Source of the DNA: Ctena decussata
Lineage: Eukaryota > Mollusca > Bivalvia > Lucinida > Lucinidae
Length of the DNA stretch: 64,000 nt
Direction: 5' to 3'
Assembly: GCA_963989385.1 (NCBI GenBank)
Contig: OZ022506.1
Span: 61,143,434 to 61,207,433 of the forward strand
The notes under the pieces are model-generated. The model made no database searches. It saw only the letters and a list, made by a program, of their open reading frames with translations, and was not told the DNA's origin. Shown here piece after piece: positions 1 to 12,007 of the stretch (position 1 is the first letter of the stretch; each line of letters begins with the position of its first letter). The translations under genes were made by a program, and so were the position numbers.

Positions 1-363
1 TCTATTTATCATATGACACTAAAATCGCATTTTATTAGCAAATTTTGCACTCAAACGTCATGATTTCCCCATCAGAATAAGGGACGTTTTTATGGACGTC
101 AACGCATAACGCTACAACGTAATTTGCATATTTAATCCACTAGTGGATTATCCTTTTTAATGCAAGGCTTTATTACACTCTCAGATGCGACGTCATATGA
201 TAATAGGTAATCTATGCATAAGGCAGACTTCTTTAATTACTCACACTTAACCATACAGCTTGCAACACATGTATACCTGGGTCCTTACTGTTACATTACC
301 CATAATACTGGGAGCGTCACGATGAATCAGAAATTACTGTTATTATAGTTTTTGTTTGTGGCG
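1..363. other. no feature recognised
   Basis: AT-rich sequence with no open frame or repeat structure that I can support. The next CLOCK exon (rest of PAS-A) would be expected on the minus strand to the left of 4442. I could not find it here, so it probably lies outside the window. Confidence 0.4.
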
Positions 364-375
364 ACAAAAGATTGT

Positions 376-645
376 TGGTTGATTTGATGCTTAACGTCCA
401 CGGTAAACAACTAAGGTCATGTCGGGACGGTCAGTTAACCTAACCACACTATTCCTGGGCAGGCTTAGACCTCCTAAGCGGTTAACCAGTACTAAGTGCA
501 CATACTTTCGCCAGTAACTGACAACTGCCCTTCTTGAATCAGCGGAAGGAGAAACGAAAGTATGTGGCCAGACCGGGATTCGAACCCAGGACCTCTGACT
601 TACGAGTCAGGTGCCCTACCGATTGCGCTACCCGGCCCGGCCACA
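376..645 (-). mobile_element. tRNA-derived SINE, family 1, copy 1
   Basis: Read on the minus strand, 639-566 is a tRNA-like head with a pairable 7-bp acceptor stem, an anticodon stem-loop CTGACTCGTAAGTCAG (anticodon CGT) and a B box GGTTCGAATCC. A body of about 190 bp and an ATCAA-rich tail follow. A second copy of both head and body lies at 25521-25790, so this is a SINE and not a tRNA gene. The 12-bp direct repeat ACAAAAGATTGT at 364-375 and 646-657 is a target-site duplication. The D arm is imperfect. Confidence 0.85.
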
Positions 646-657
646 ACAAAAGATTGT

Positions 658-2230
658 GGTTTTGCAATTTCAGACACATTCAGGTATTTAAATTTGCAAA
701 TTCGTCATGCTTTCCTATTATTCCTTTGAAAATCATCATGTTTGTGGATATTAAACTGCACCCATTTATGTTGACTGAAAAACGTGAACATTAGTACACA
801 GCATTGAGCAAACATTTGTACAATATTATTGCAGTATTTCTCTTCCTTCTTCATTTATATGTTGTGGCCCCTCATAATTAAGAACTGCCTCAATGAGGCA
901 GTTCTTATGAGGGGCCACACACTGTTTATGGAAATATGAAAACTTTCTCCAAATTATCATAAAAAAATTCCCCTACTTTGACACCTGCTGTACAGGGTGT
1001 TAAGAAAGTTCGAAGACACTACAATATTGCTTATAACTTCAGAAGTTACATTCATTAAATCTCAAAACTTTACAGGTTTCGAGAACTATTTAATATTAAA
1101 GGATCCACAATGTAACAACTTTTACAACCGTACTTTACCGTTACAAGATTAGCAGTTCATACCCAAGGAGTCAAAGTGACCTGCTATTTACTATGGATTT
1201 TACACATAAAGATGAGGCATATTAAATTGTAATTTATTCTTATCCCTCAGTGAATCATCATTTTAAAACTAACTGAAATGATAGAGACTAGGCCCAATAG
1301 TATTTTATTAGTTACAGTTTGTAAGGAATCGTAGACAACGTGCGCATTTTGACATATGATTCATTGACATGAAACAGCAGATAAGATATTAATTTTTGCA
1401 AAGGGGGTGGGGATAATGAATTAACTTCTGAAACGTAACTTGAAATCAAAAGTTGACATAAAATCATTTATATCGTAGAGTGGCTCGTAGAGATACGGGA
1501 GACAAGAATAAAATTTCGAAATTATTGTGGTGTATCTGAAAATTATTACATATTTGAAAATTTACCACCAAAATGTCAAATTATGCAAAAGTGTTGGTAA
1601 AATAGCATTTCTACGACAATAATGCATTTAAATGACAAGAAAATTTGTTAATTTCAGGGGGTTTTACCCCAGTACAAAATAGTTCAAGAGTTTCCTAAAC
1701 AATTTCATATTCTTACCTTATTTGTTTCAAAACAACCAGGTTTTAGTGCAAAATTCAATTAAAAATGAAGTTGAAATTAAATCTTAGGAGTAATTTATCA
1801 AGACCTATTTTGCAAACCAATTCGAAAAGAAAAATCAGATCAAATGTTTATGCTCGATGTCAGAACAAATCTAATAACGAGAGACTAAAAGAAATCTGCA
1901 AAATGCCTCTCTGTTTACAAATACTGATAGAGATTCTATCCCTAACCCCTAAAATTTTAAGCTTCTTTTAAGAATGGGGGTACCCTTTCGATTTAGCCAG
2001 AAATTCCGTCGTAAACTGTCGAAAAATAATAAAAATAATAGAACAAAGTCACAAAAATATTCCCTGCTATACCAGTACTTTAAAATCTTAAATATTTCTA
2101 CTAGTTTTGAAACAACAAGCTCTTAAGATGCCAAACTCTAATGCAAATCAAAATTTTGCCTTCACCATTGTCAGCCCGGTAGAGGGTGTGTCTATGGCAA
2201 TTAAGATTTTCTCGTCATTTTGAAATAAAA
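658..2230. other. intergenic or CLOCK intronic DNA, no gene seen
   Basis: AT-rich sequence. The only structures seen are a hairpin at 863-918 and the left end of an inverted repeat near 993. The open frames are short and not protein-like. Confidence 0.4.
863..918. repeat. short palindrome (hairpin)
   Basis: GTGGCCCCTCAT and AAGAACTGCCTCA are followed by their reverse complements, giving an almost perfect hairpin. The motif CCCCTCAT near a two-fold centre recurs in the foldbacks at 12008-12194 and about 5940-6626, which suggests one MITE family. Confidence 0.7.
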
Positions 2231-4362
2231 ACAAGAGGCCCAAATGGGCCTGATATCGCTCACCTGGCTATTGTGCAACGGGACCATTCTGATACAAAAT
2301 TGGTCCAATTCCACTGAGAATTTCTCATTTTCACATTTTGCTACTTTTAGTAACAGAGGCCAACTTGCCTGGTCTTTATATATTTACTTTTGAAACACCT
2401 CAATGCAAGAATCATTTTGCCACAAATTTCATCAAAATCCATTCAGGGGTTACTGAGATATTGCCAGTTTCATGTTTTGTGTTATTTTTAGTAACGGCAG
2501 ATGGCGGCCATCTTGGATTGCTAAAATGCAAAAAATCGAAAAACCTTCATGCAAGGACCATTTTGACACAAATTTGGTTCAGTTCCATTGAGATTTTCTG
2601 ATTTTCACATTTTTCTATTTTTAGTAACAGTGGCCAATATGACTGGTCTACAGTTAGATATTTTTGAAACATCTCAATGCAAGAATCATTTTGACACAAA
2701 TTTCGTCAAAATCCATTCAGCGGTTACTGAGATATTGTCATTTTCATGTTTTGTGCTATTTTTAGTAAGGGCAAATGGTGGCCATCTTGGAATGCCAAAA
2801 TGCAAAAAATCGAAAAAGCTTAATTAAAGGACCATTCTGACACAAAATTAATCCAACTCCATTGAGATTTTCTAATTTTCACATTTTTCTATTTTTAGTA
2901 ACAGAGGCCAATATGAAGGGTCTACAGTTAGATATTTTTGAAACATCTCAATGCAAGAATCATTTTGACACAAATTTCGTCAAAATCCATTCAGCGGTTA
3001 CTGAGATATTGTCATTTTCATGTTTTGTGCTATTTTTAGTAACGGCAGATGGCGGCCATCTTGGAATGCCAAATTGCAATTATCTAAACGACTTCATGCA
3101 AGGAACATTCTGACACAAAATTGGTCCAATTCCATTAAAGGGTTCTTGAGTAATTGTCATTTTTATGTTTGTGCTATTTTTAGTAACACCAGATGGCGGC
3201 CATCTTGGAATGCCAAATCGCAATTAATCGAAACGGCTTCATGCAAGGAACATTCTGACACAAAATTGGTCCAATTCCATTCAAGGGTTCTTGAGTAATT
3301 GTCATTTTTATGTTTGTGCTATTTTTAGTAACGGCCCCCATGGTGGCCATCTTGGATAGTCAACTGGCACAAAATTGAAATAATTCCATTCAAGAACCAT
3401 TTCTGACCAAATCTGGTCAGAATTGGTTGCATTTTCTTTAAATATTGACATTTGAGCAAAAATGGCCTTGTAAACGCTAAGTAGGTCACTGTGACCTAAT
3501 TCCGCTATAGATTTTTTTTATTTTTACAATTTTTAATACCAAGGTCCCACTTATGTTCCATGCAAACTTTCAACCAAATATACCAAATGGTTCTGGAGAA
3601 GAAGTTGATTTTGTTGTTTTTGTTATTTTTAGTAACGGCGGCCATCTTGGATTTTCAACCTGACCCAATTTTACAATTCTGTGACCCTGGAGTCAGGTCA
3701 TGCTCCATGTGAAATTTGAGAACCATGGGACCAGTAGTTTTAGAGAAGAAGTTGTTTGAAGTTGTTTAAATAGGTCATTTTTTGACATTGGCATTTGAGC
3801 AAAATTACACACGTAAACAGAAAGTAGGTCACTGTGACAAAACTCCGCTACAGATTTTTTTCATTTTTACAATTTTGAATACCAAGGTTTCACTGATGTT
3901 CCATGCCAAAATTCAGACAAATATACCCAGTGGTTCTGGAGAAGAAGTTTATTTTGTTGTTTTTGCTATTTTTAGTAACGGCGGCCATCTTGGATTTTCA
4001 ACCTGACCCAATTTTACAATTCTGAGACCCTGGAGTCAGGTCATGCTCCATGTGAAATTTGAGAACCATGGGACCAGTAGTTTTACAGAAGAAGATGTTT
4101 GAATATTTGCTTTTAGGTGTTGACGGACACATTCCGTGACGACGCAAGACGCACGACGCACGCCGGACGCATTGGTATGACAATAGCTCACTATGGCCCT
4201 TCGGGCCAGGTGAGCTAAAAAACAATTTTTATGTTGCATATCTTTGGTTGTGCTTCCTATATCACACTTACAAAATTTTGCGAAAATCATAACATTATTT
4301 AGCTTTCAGTGTAAGTTTAAATAATGTCTATGAACTTTCTTAACACCCTGTAGTATACAGTT
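990..4362. repeat. possible DNA transposon remnant with short terminal inverted repeats
   Basis: ACAGGGTGTTAAGAAAGTTC near 998-1017 recurs inverted near 4333-4352 (GAACTTTCTTAACACCCTGT), and the similarity continues imperfectly inwards. No transposase is recognisable between them. A pearl-type element (2231-4218) occupies most of the interior and could be a later insertion. The outer ends and target duplication were not resolved. Confidence 0.4.
2231..4218 (+). mobile_element. pearl / Helentron-like element A with tandem-repeat core
   Basis: The 5' end is ACAAGAGGCCCAAATGGGCC (a small hairpin) followed by ATCGCTCACCTGG. The 3' end is a GAC/CGC-rich microsatellite-like tract (about 4122-4172), the hairpin GGCCCTTCGGGCC and then AGGTGAGCTAA. 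CTCACCTGG and CCAGGTGAG are subterminal inverted repeats. The core holds about four degenerate copies (near 2290-3360) carrying 'TTTTTAGTAACGGC...ATGGCGGCCATCTTGG', then two longer units ending near 4110. Open frames in it are repeat translations, not genes. It lies to the left of the last CLOCK exon seen. Confidence 0.75.
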
Positions 4363-4441
4363 TGTGACCAACACATCATATTCTAGACACTCTGCCCATT
4401 ATGTTAAATCATTGAGTTCTTCCCAGAGTCCTCTTACTTAC

Positions 4442-4531
4442 CGGCAGATGGCCCAGTAATGAGGTCACACTCTCCGAGGCATACAATATGGTTCCTTGTT
4501 GGGTAAACATCAAAAGGAAACTGTCTAAAGC
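4442..4531 (-). CDS. Clock: CLOCK exon: PAS-A domain, middle part
   Basis: A 90-nt, phase-0 exon (30 codons) on the minus strand, between the acceptor TACTTTCAG (ending at 4532) and the donor GTAAGT (4441-4436). It begins ALDSFLLMFTQQGTILYASE and ends SLLGHLP. In animal CLOCK/NPAS2 proteins the sequence after 'LMLE' is 'ALDGF...YVSESVTSLL.HLP', the first strands of PAS-A. PAS-A packs against BMAL1/CYCLE in the heterodimer. The exon joins in frame to 7166-7075 and completes LMLE/ALD. Dioxygenase-like, LINE and other frames nearby are unrelated. No further CLOCK exon was found to the left, so the gene is cut by the window edge. Confidence 0.88.
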
Positions 4532-4900
4532 CTGAAAGTAACCATGTACATGACAATCATGATTCCAGGATTTCATTAACTTTTATATTTCATTTACTCA
4601 TAAAGTGTCTTCAGCAGGAGACTTATAAAAAATGTTCACGTTCACAATAGATCTAGTAACTAAAACACGTTCTTCTTAGGCCAAAGTATCTCATAAATTG
4701 TCATAAGTTTATCATGGCAATACACCAACATATACATTGGTCAAGGGTGGCTTCCTTACTAATTTCCTGCCACATGGTCAATCTTTTACTGCAGAGACCA
4801 GTTCAATGTCTTGGGCAATTTACATACTGCTATCAATGCAAAAAGGTTGTTATTAAAAAGGTTGCTGCTCCAACCTGCCAATGCCACAGTGCATATCTAA
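4532..4900. other. CLOCK intron, no other feature seen
   Basis: AT-rich intronic sequence upstream of the PAS-A exon, which ends in its pyrimidine-rich acceptor. Nothing else was supported. Confidence 0.5.
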
Positions 4901-5132
4901 GCCACAACATGACGCCAAAAGTAGCATGTGCATCCAGCGAAGATTCAGATCAGCCTGGGCATCCGCCCAGTCTGATCAGAGTCTGCACTGTGTGCTTTTT
5001 GGGTAGCTAAGGGTCCAAGCTACCCCCATGCAGACAGTGAAGACACTGATCAGACTGGGTGGATGTCCAGGCTGATCTGAGTCTTAGCTGGGGGCACATA
5101 CCACTATGTTTGTTTTGTCGTGTTGGGGCTCA
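4901..5132. mobile_element. palindromic MITE (GAGCCGCGAC family), copy 1
   Basis: The arms contain CAGATCAGCCTGGGCATCCG and its inverted counterpart CCCAGGCTGATCTGAGTC around a conserved middle, GGTAGCTAAGGGTC..AAGCTACC. Outer ends are (G)AGCC-CAACATGACG and CGTGTTGGGGCTC, degraded compared with copies 2 to 4. No coding capacity. Confidence 0.8.
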
Positions 5133-5295
5133 ATTGTTGATGTGCTGTTGACACAGTGAAGCATAACAGGTTCAAAGTTCTCCAGTCACTAGCTAGCCAA
5201 AAGGGGATTCTTACCCATGATCATCTGCACCATAACCAAGCATCTCTAACCATTTGACCATAAAGTATCCATGTTGCCATAAATGCACTATTGAA

Positions 5296-5368
5296 CAACA
5301 GTCACTTGGGGTCAAATTTATAAGATAATTGACAACAATCACTTGGGGTCAAATTTATAAGATAATTG
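5296..5368. repeat. short tandem duplication
   Basis: CACTTGGGGTCAAATTTATA and the bases after it occur twice, 37 bp apart (5303-5331 and 5340-5368). Probably replication slippage in the CLOCK intron. Confidence 0.8.
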
Positions 5369-5700
5369 TATGCAAAGAATCTATGTGTTTATATTTACGA
5401 ATCACATTATTCTTTATAAACAAGGAAACAGAGAAATCAATGCATTACAAATATTGTCATCATTATGCAAAATACAAATTAAGTTCACAGTCAAGTATAA
5501 GGACTTGAAATTTATGTGACCTGCATCAGGCTCAACTCTAAAGAAACAAGGAAATGCTCCTTTAAGACATTTTCAAACTCCCTGAGATGTTTCATGAAAT
5601 GATAAAATTCTACCATTGTCTTTCCTGAAGAGTTCCAGAAAAGGTGGAGTTTTGAGGATAATTCAGAGATTATTTTTCTTATTTATTAGCAAAAACATAT

Positions 5701-5937
5701 GAGCCGCGACACAAGAAAACAAACAATGTGGTTGTGCGCCCAGCGCAGACTCAGATCAGCCTAGGCAGCCCCCCAGTTTCACCAGACGCTTTGTTAAGTG
5801 CTCAAAGGGTAGCTAAGGGTCTAAGCTACCTCCATGCGGACAGCGAAGACTCTGATCAGACTGGGCAGATGCCCAGGCTGATCTGAGTCTGTGCTGGGCG
5901 CACAACCACATTGTTGGTTTTCTCGTGTCGTGGCTCA
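5701..5937. mobile_element. palindromic MITE (GAGCCGCGAC family), copy 2
   Basis: Terminal inverted repeat GAGCCGCGACACAAGAAAAC at the left and TTTTCTCGTGTCGTGGCTC at the right, with the family's internal arms (CAGACTCAGATCAGCCT and GGCTGATCTGAGTCTG). It interrupts another repeat: the sequence before it (AAAAACATAT) and after it (ATATGTTCTAATCCCTCATC) belong to a CCCCTCAT-type hairpin element. Confidence 0.85.
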
Positions 5938-5939
5938 TA

Positions 5940-6626
5940 TGTTCTAATCCCTCATCAGAACTGTCTTGCCAAGACCTTTTGACCCCTCATTAGCAGGTTA
6001 GGGAGAAGCTTAAAAGGAGCTACATGTATATACTTCGATCGAGGTATGAAAAAGAGTGGAAATTATATAAGCATTATAATTGCTTCTACATTTGCAATGA
6101 ATTTGCACAATTTGATATGAACAATAGTATAAAGGATGACAAACCTTTTATGATTTTGTAAAAAATTTGGACTTCCACTGAACATTGCGTTTTAAGCAAA
6201 TTGAGGAAAACCTAAATACATGAATATCTTTCAGATGCCCCCTCAAACTGGATAGATATATCCACTTTTATGTCATGGTTTACATGCCTGCTATGCTGGG
6301 ATCATCTCAGAGGTATCATTAAACTGCAATTATAGAAATGTCAAGAGGAATGGGAAGAAACGTTAACATAAACATGTGGTTCTTTCACAAAAACGCAATG
6401 GCAGAAAAATCAAACTGCTTTGCATTCGAACCTGATTTTCATCAATATTGAAAGCCCAATACTCAAAATTTTGCAATTATATTAATTGGATTCAGGTGAA
6501 GAATCTTCCAGTTTCAATGCAATTTCTATACCTCGATCGAAGTATATAGCTCAATCAGGGTATATAGCTCTTTTTGAGCTTCTCCCTAACCTGATTAGAA
6601 CCATCTTGCCAAGATGGTTCTAATGA
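5940..6626. repeat. inverted-repeat element with about 480-bp interior
   Basis: GGTTAGGGAGAAGCTTAAAA near 5996 and CTTCGATCGAGG near 6034 recur inverted at 6528-6596 (CCTCGATCGAAG ... TTTTTGAGCTTCTCCCTAACC). The right end adds a perfect hairpin GAACCATCTTGCCAAGATGGTTC. The interior has no open frame. It looks like a non-autonomous DNA element in the CLOCK intron. Confidence 0.6.
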
Positions 6627-6760
6627 GTGGTCAAAATGTATGTTTTTATGCAGAAATATTGATAATCATTCCTAAATTATCTCTGTTACCCTTACTTATC
6701 TGGAGCACTGTGAATTCCTATATATATGGTACAGGGCTTGACAAATCAAAATCAGGGTTT

Positions 6761-6892
6761 GAGGTTATAAAACTTGAGAATAATCTCAAACGAAAAAATA
6801 AAGCACACTGATTGGCTGCTTCCGAGCATGTGCTCGGAAGCAGCCAATCAGTGTGCTTTGAGTTTGAGAATGTAATCAAGTTTTATAACCTC
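6761..6892. repeat. 132-bp palindrome (foldback MITE)
   Basis: GAGGTTATAAAACTTGA on the left matches the inverted TCAAGTTTTATAACCTC on the right. The centre is a perfect inverted repeat of AGCACACTGATTGGCTGCTTCCGAGCA. It lies about 180 bp from a CLOCK exon, in the intron downstream of exon 7166-7075. Confidence 0.85.
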
Positions 6893-7074
6893 TGGGCCAG
6901 ATCTACTATTCAGATAAACACCTTCTGCATATAACTGCTGAAGTACAAGCTTCCCATATATAACTTATACATTTTTATTATTAAATGTTAGCTGCCCAGC
7001 AAACTTGTCCTGGCAGCCCGACAATGGAGTTTCAGGTCCTACAAATAAACAATGAACAACAATATATACTTTAC

Positions 7075-7166
7075 CTCCAACATAAGATGCATGAACTCGT
7101 CATTGGTGAGGAAAGATGGTTTCCAGTTTTCTTTGATTTCGTGAACTTGAGCCTGTGTTGTTGTCT
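7075..7166 (-). CDS. Clock: CLOCK exon: linker and start of PAS-A
   Basis: A 92-nt minus-strand exon with acceptor ATTGCCATTGCAG just before 7166 and donor GTAAAG after 7075. The first two bases complete a Glu codon with the last G of exon 14975-14827. The translation includes QVHEIKENWKPSFLTNDEF and ends HLMLE. This matches the signature 'EI(R/Q)QDWKPSFLSN(E/D)EF..LMLE' between bHLH and PAS-A in vertebrate and Drosophila CLOCK. Splice phase, strand and order all fit the neighbouring CLOCK exons. Short but highly diagnostic. Confidence 0.93.
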
Positions 7167-7245
7167 CTGCAATGGCAATACAAAATCCAGAGTGACAATA
7201 TAAAATAAATTACACTGACAATACATGTGCCGAAGTTTTTATAAA

Positions 7246-9892
7246 ACAAGAGGGCCATGAGGCCCTGAACCGCCCACCTGATAAATTGGCAAAGTGGCTT
7301 TGACTTATGTCTGAAATGGTCAAAAAATGAGTCTTGGGTCAAAAGTCAAAGACTGACCAAGACCTCTTGTACTCATAAATCTTCATGTACTCATCAAGAC
7401 AACCATATATACCATTTTCTAGGTGAAATCTTCAAAACTTTCCATGAAATCTTATGTTCTAGAATTTTCCCATATTTGACCTTGCCGTAAAATGGTCAAG
7501 GTCAACCCATTGTCATCATTTTGAACACTCTTAATAGAACTGGAGTACCCAATGCTCACCAATCAACCCCTGGAGGCTCTACAAGTAATGTGATTACAAT
7601 TGGCCCTTTGGCTTTTGAGGAAATGTTTGAAAATGTCAAAATATGAGAGATCTGGGTCAAAGGTCAAAGAATGACCTTGACCTCTTGTGCTCATAATTCT
7701 TCATGACCTCATTAAGACGACTGTATATACCAATTTTTAGGCCAAAAACTTCCCATGAAATCTTATGTTCCAGCATTTTCCCATATCTGACCTTGCTGTA
7801 AAAAAGGTCAAGGTCAACCCAAGGTCATAATTTGAACAATCTTGATAGTACTGGAATACCCACTGCTACATACGAAGTTTCAAGGCCATCGGTCAATTGG
7901 TTCTGGAGAAGAAGATTCTTAAATGTTTTTACCATATATGGTCATGACGGCCATGTTGGTCATGAGACCCAGACCATTTGAAGAAATTTTCGTTTCCTCA
8001 ACCCCTGAAGGCTCTATATGATATTTGGTTACAATTGGCTCATTGGCTTTTAAGAAGAAGTTTGAAAGTGTCAGACTATGAGAATTCAGGGTCAATGGGC
8101 CAAAGAACGACCTTGACCTCTTGTACTCATGAATCTTGATGTACTCATTAAGATGACTGTATTTATCAATTTTAGGCCTAAATCTTCAAACCTTCCCATG
8201 AAATCTTATGTTCTAGCATTTTCCCATATTTGACCTTGCCGTAAAATGGTCAAGGTCATCCCAATGTCATCATCTTAACAGAACTGGAGTACCCAATGCT
8301 ACATACCAAGTTTCAAGGCCATCGGTTGATTGGTTCTGGAAAAAAAGATTTTTAAAGGTTTTTACAATATATGGGTGTGGCAGCCATGTTGGTCATGTGA
8401 CCTGAACCGTTTGAATAAATTTTCATTCCCTCAACCCCTGGAGGCTCTATATGAAATTTGGTTACAATTGGCCCAGTGGTTTATGAGAAGATTGTTCGAA
8501 ATTGTCAAAATATGAGAGTTCTGGGTCAAAGGTCAAAGAATGACCTTGACCACTTGTACTCACAGATCTTCATGTCCTCATTAAGATGATTGCATATACC
8601 AATTTTTAGGCCTTAATCTTCAAATCTTGCCATCAAATCTTATGTTCTAGCATTTTCCCATATTTGACATTACCGTAAAAAAGGTCAAGGTCAACCCAAG
8701 GTCATAATTTGAACAATGTTGATAGTACTCGAGTACCCAAAAAAAAAAGATTTTTAAAGGTTTTTACAATATATGGGTGTGGCAGCCATGTTGGTCATGT
8801 GACCTGAACCGTTTGAATAAATTTTCATTCCCTTAACCCCTGGAGGCTCTATATGAAATTTGGTTACAATTGGCCCAGTGGTTTATGAGAAGATTGTTCG
8901 AAATTGTCAAAATATGAGAGTTCTGGGTCAAAGGTCAAAGAATGACCTTGACCACTTGTACTCACAGATCTTCATGTCCTCATTAAGATGATTGCATATA
9001 CCAATTTTTAGGCCTTAATCTTCAAATCTTGCCATCAAATCTTATGTTCTAGCATTTTCCCATATTTGACATTGCCGTAAAAAAGGTCAAGGTCAACCCA
9101 AGGTCATAATTTGAACAATGTTGATAGAACTCGAGTACCCAATGCTACATACCAAGTTTCAAGGCCATCGGTTGATTGGTTCTGGAGAAGAAGGTTTTTA
9201 AAGGTTTTTACCATATATGGGCATGGCAGCCATGCTGGTCATGTGACCTGGACCGTATGAACATTTTTTCGTTCCCTCAATCCCTGGATGCTCTATATGA
9301 TATTTGGTTTCAATTGGCCCAGTGGCTGTTGAGCAGATTGTTTGAAATTGTCAAAATATGGGAGTTCTGGGTCAAAGGTCAAAGAATGACCTTGACCTCT
9401 TGTACTCATAAATCTTCATGTCCTCATTAAGATGACTGTAGATACTGATTTTTAGCCCAAAATCTTCAACAGTTTCCAAGATATCTTATGTTGTAGCATT
9501 TTGCCACATAAAAGCACAAGGAAGCAAATTTGACCTTGCCGTAAAAAAGGTCAAGGTCAACCCAAGGTCATGATTTGAACAATCTTGGTAGTACTCGCGT
9601 ACCCGATGCTACATTACAAGTTTCAAGGCCATCGACCTTTTGGTTCTGAAGAAGAAGATTTTTTAAGGTTTTTACCATATATGGGCATGGCGGCCATGTT
9701 GGTCATGTGACCAGGACCGTTTGAACAATTTTTCGTTCCCCCTTCCTCTGGAGGCCACATATGAAATTTGGTTACAATTGGCCCAGCGGTTTCAAAGGAG
9801 AAGTCGTTTGAAATTGTTGACGGACAGACGGACGACGACGGAGCCTTACCATCCTATAAGCTCACCCGGAGCCGCTGGCTCAGGTGAGCTAA
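7246..9892 (+). mobile_element. pearl / Helentron-like element B
   Basis: 5' end ACAAGAGGGCCATGAGGCCC with a hairpin, then CCGCCCACCTGA. 3' end GGACAGACGGACGACGACGG, the hairpin GAGCCGCTGGCTC and AGGTGAGCTAA. The core is repeated units of about 400-470 bp carrying AAGGTCAAGGTCAACCCAAGGTC, TTGGTTCTGGAGAAGAAGAT and GGCCATGTTGGTCATGTGACC. Two consecutive units (from about 8341 and 8744) are nearly identical, offset about 403 bp, so one duplication is recent. The open frames are repeat translations. It lies in the long CLOCK intron between the bHLH and PAS-A exons. Confidence 0.78.
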
Positions 9893-10489
9893 AAAAAGAT
9901 GGTGGGGTTAACACTCTTTGCATTTGTTTTTATGGAGTATGGGAATGCCTCCATGTTTTTAACAAAGGAACAATTATTGCGACTGCCTTCCTTAGTTTCT
10001 CTGGCTGACTAACAAGGTGGTCAACTTACATCACAATCCCATGATCATAGTGGTAAATATGTCTTGTTTGGAAAGACATTAATCTCACACCTGATACGAT
10101 AATCATTCGGATCTAGGGTCTTTAAAGGCCTACTGACAATTACTATAATTATAACGTGCACAGATTTTGGGACACCTAAAATATTTTCCATTTGAGACAA
10201 ATGGAACATTATCATTTTGGGTGGCTCAATACTGAAGCATATTACAATTACATCTGCTAAAACTCTCTTTGGCCATATCAAATGCCATCATTTAATGGAG
10301 TGAAGCCAGTAACACTTCAACAAGAGCTGTCGCCTGACAGCATAGCTCGCCTGAATAGGTGCTTGCCTATCACAATCCCTTTGGAGGTGTGGACTTCTAT
10401 GCATAAAACTTCAGGCAAGCATGTCCATAATGACAACACATTTATAAACAAAAGCTATCTAAGAAATAAGTCTTAAAATAAATTTAAAA
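9893..10489. other. CLOCK intron, no gene seen
   Basis: Contains a small inverted motif, TTTTCCATTTGAGACAAATGGAA (10188-10210). A similar motif with GGGACACC is near 22730-22790, so a minor dispersed repeat is likely. Nothing else was supported. Confidence 0.4.
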
Positions 10490-11914
10490 TAAAAAAATCC
10501 ACATGAAATTTCAAAGTCCATGAGCTTGAGGTCAAATCGGTAGGGGGGGTTGGGGGGGGGGGGAATAACAAAATCCACATGAAATTTCAAAGTCCATGAG
10601 CTTGAGGTCAAATCGGTAGGGGGGGTTGGGGGTCTTTAAGACAAAATTATAAGTCTATGACCTTGACTTCAAGGTCATCCAGTGGGGTAAGTATATAGTG
10701 TTTTGTAAAAACTCAAAACATCAGTTCAAGTGTAAATTAAATCTCTGCCAAGCATTATGAATCAGTATGTAATTAGAAAACTTTAATAAAGAACAAATTT
10801 CCAAAGCCCGTGACCTTGACATCAAGGTCAATGTGCGGGGTTGGGGTAGTACTCGGCAAAACTTTGGACTAATATCTAACTAAAGTGCAAATATAAAAAG
10901 AATTCATCACTGGGTTCAGGAGATATGTGTCTTTAAAAGACTTTAACCAAAACATCCAATCAATAAAAAGACATTTTTCTAAGTCCATGACCTTGACATC
11001 AAGGTCACTGAGGGGGGTGGGGGTAGTACCTTGCAAAACTTTGGACCAATATCTAACTACAGTGCAAGTATCAAAGGAATCCATCCATGGGTTAAGGAGA
11101 TATTGGGCTTTATAAAACTTTAACCAAAACATCCAGTCCAAAAATACTCCCAATTTTCTAAGTCCATGACCTTGACATCAAGGTCATGGAGAGGGTTGGG
11201 GGTGGTACCCTGTTAAACTTTGGACCAATATCTACCTACAGTGCAAGTATCAAAAGAATCCATCTATGGGTTAAGGAGATATAGGTCTTTAAAAAACTTT
11301 AACCAAAACATCCAATCCGGACGCCGACGCTGACGCTGACGCGGACGCGGACGCTGACGCCGACGCCGGGGTGACAACAATAGCTCTTCCTGAACTTTCG
11401 TTCAGGCGAGCTAAAAAGAATTCATCACTGGATTCAGGAGATATGTGTCTTTAAAAGACTTTGACCAAAACATCCAATCAATAAAAAGACAATTTTCTAA
11501 GTCCACGACCTTGACATCATGGTCACTGAGGGGGGTGGGGGTAGTACCATGGAAAACTTTGGACCAACATCTAACTACAGTGCAAGTATCAAAGGAATAC
11601 ATCTATGGGTTAAGGAGATATTGGGCTTTATAAAACTTTAACCAAAACATCCAGTCCAAAAATACTCCCTCTTTTCTAAGTCCATGACCTTGACATCAAG
11701 GTCATGGAGTGGGGTGGGGGTGGTACCCTGTTAAACTTTGGACCAATATCTACCTACAGTGCAAGTATCAAAAGAATCCATCCATGGGTTAAGGAGATAT
11801 AGGTCTTTAAAAAACTTTAACCAAAACATCCAATCCGGACGCCGACGCTGACGCGGACGCGGACGCCGGGGTGACAACAATAGCTCTTCCTGAACTTTCG
11901 TTCAGGCGAGCTAA
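10490..11914 (+). mobile_element. pearl / Helentron-like element C with duplicated 3' end
   Basis: Units carry 'AAGTCCATGACCTTGACATCAAGGTCA' and a G-rich stretch. The 3' block, GGACGCCGACGCTGACGC-type microsatellite, hairpin CTGAACTTTCGTTCAG and GCGAGCTAA, occurs twice (ending at 11414 and 11914) because a segment of about 500 bp from near 10899 is tandemly duplicated. A 71-bp direct duplication sits at the start (about 10498-10640). The 5' end is unclear. Confidence 0.7.
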
Positions 11915-12007
11915 AAAGCCATCATACACTGAGTATAAGATCTGTTTTCCCAAGTGTCATCACTGGTAAGAGGCACCGTGGTTGAGTGGTCATAGTGACC
12001 AGAGCTC

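Noticed and set aside
566..639. Possible tRNA-Thr(CGT) gene on the minus strand
   Set aside because: The tRNA-like part is followed by a body shared with 25521-25790, and target duplications flank the whole unit; it is a SINE head.
2338..3298. Overlapping open frames with repeated VFCAIFSNG/VTADGGHLG words
   Set aside because: They are translations of the tandem units of pearl element A in different frames.
5208..5290. Minus-strand exon-like peptide HGYFMVKWLEMLGYG.. with donor-like GTAAGA
   Set aside because: CLOCK exons on either side join directly, so it is not part of CLOCK. There is no good acceptor and no family match; chance open frame.
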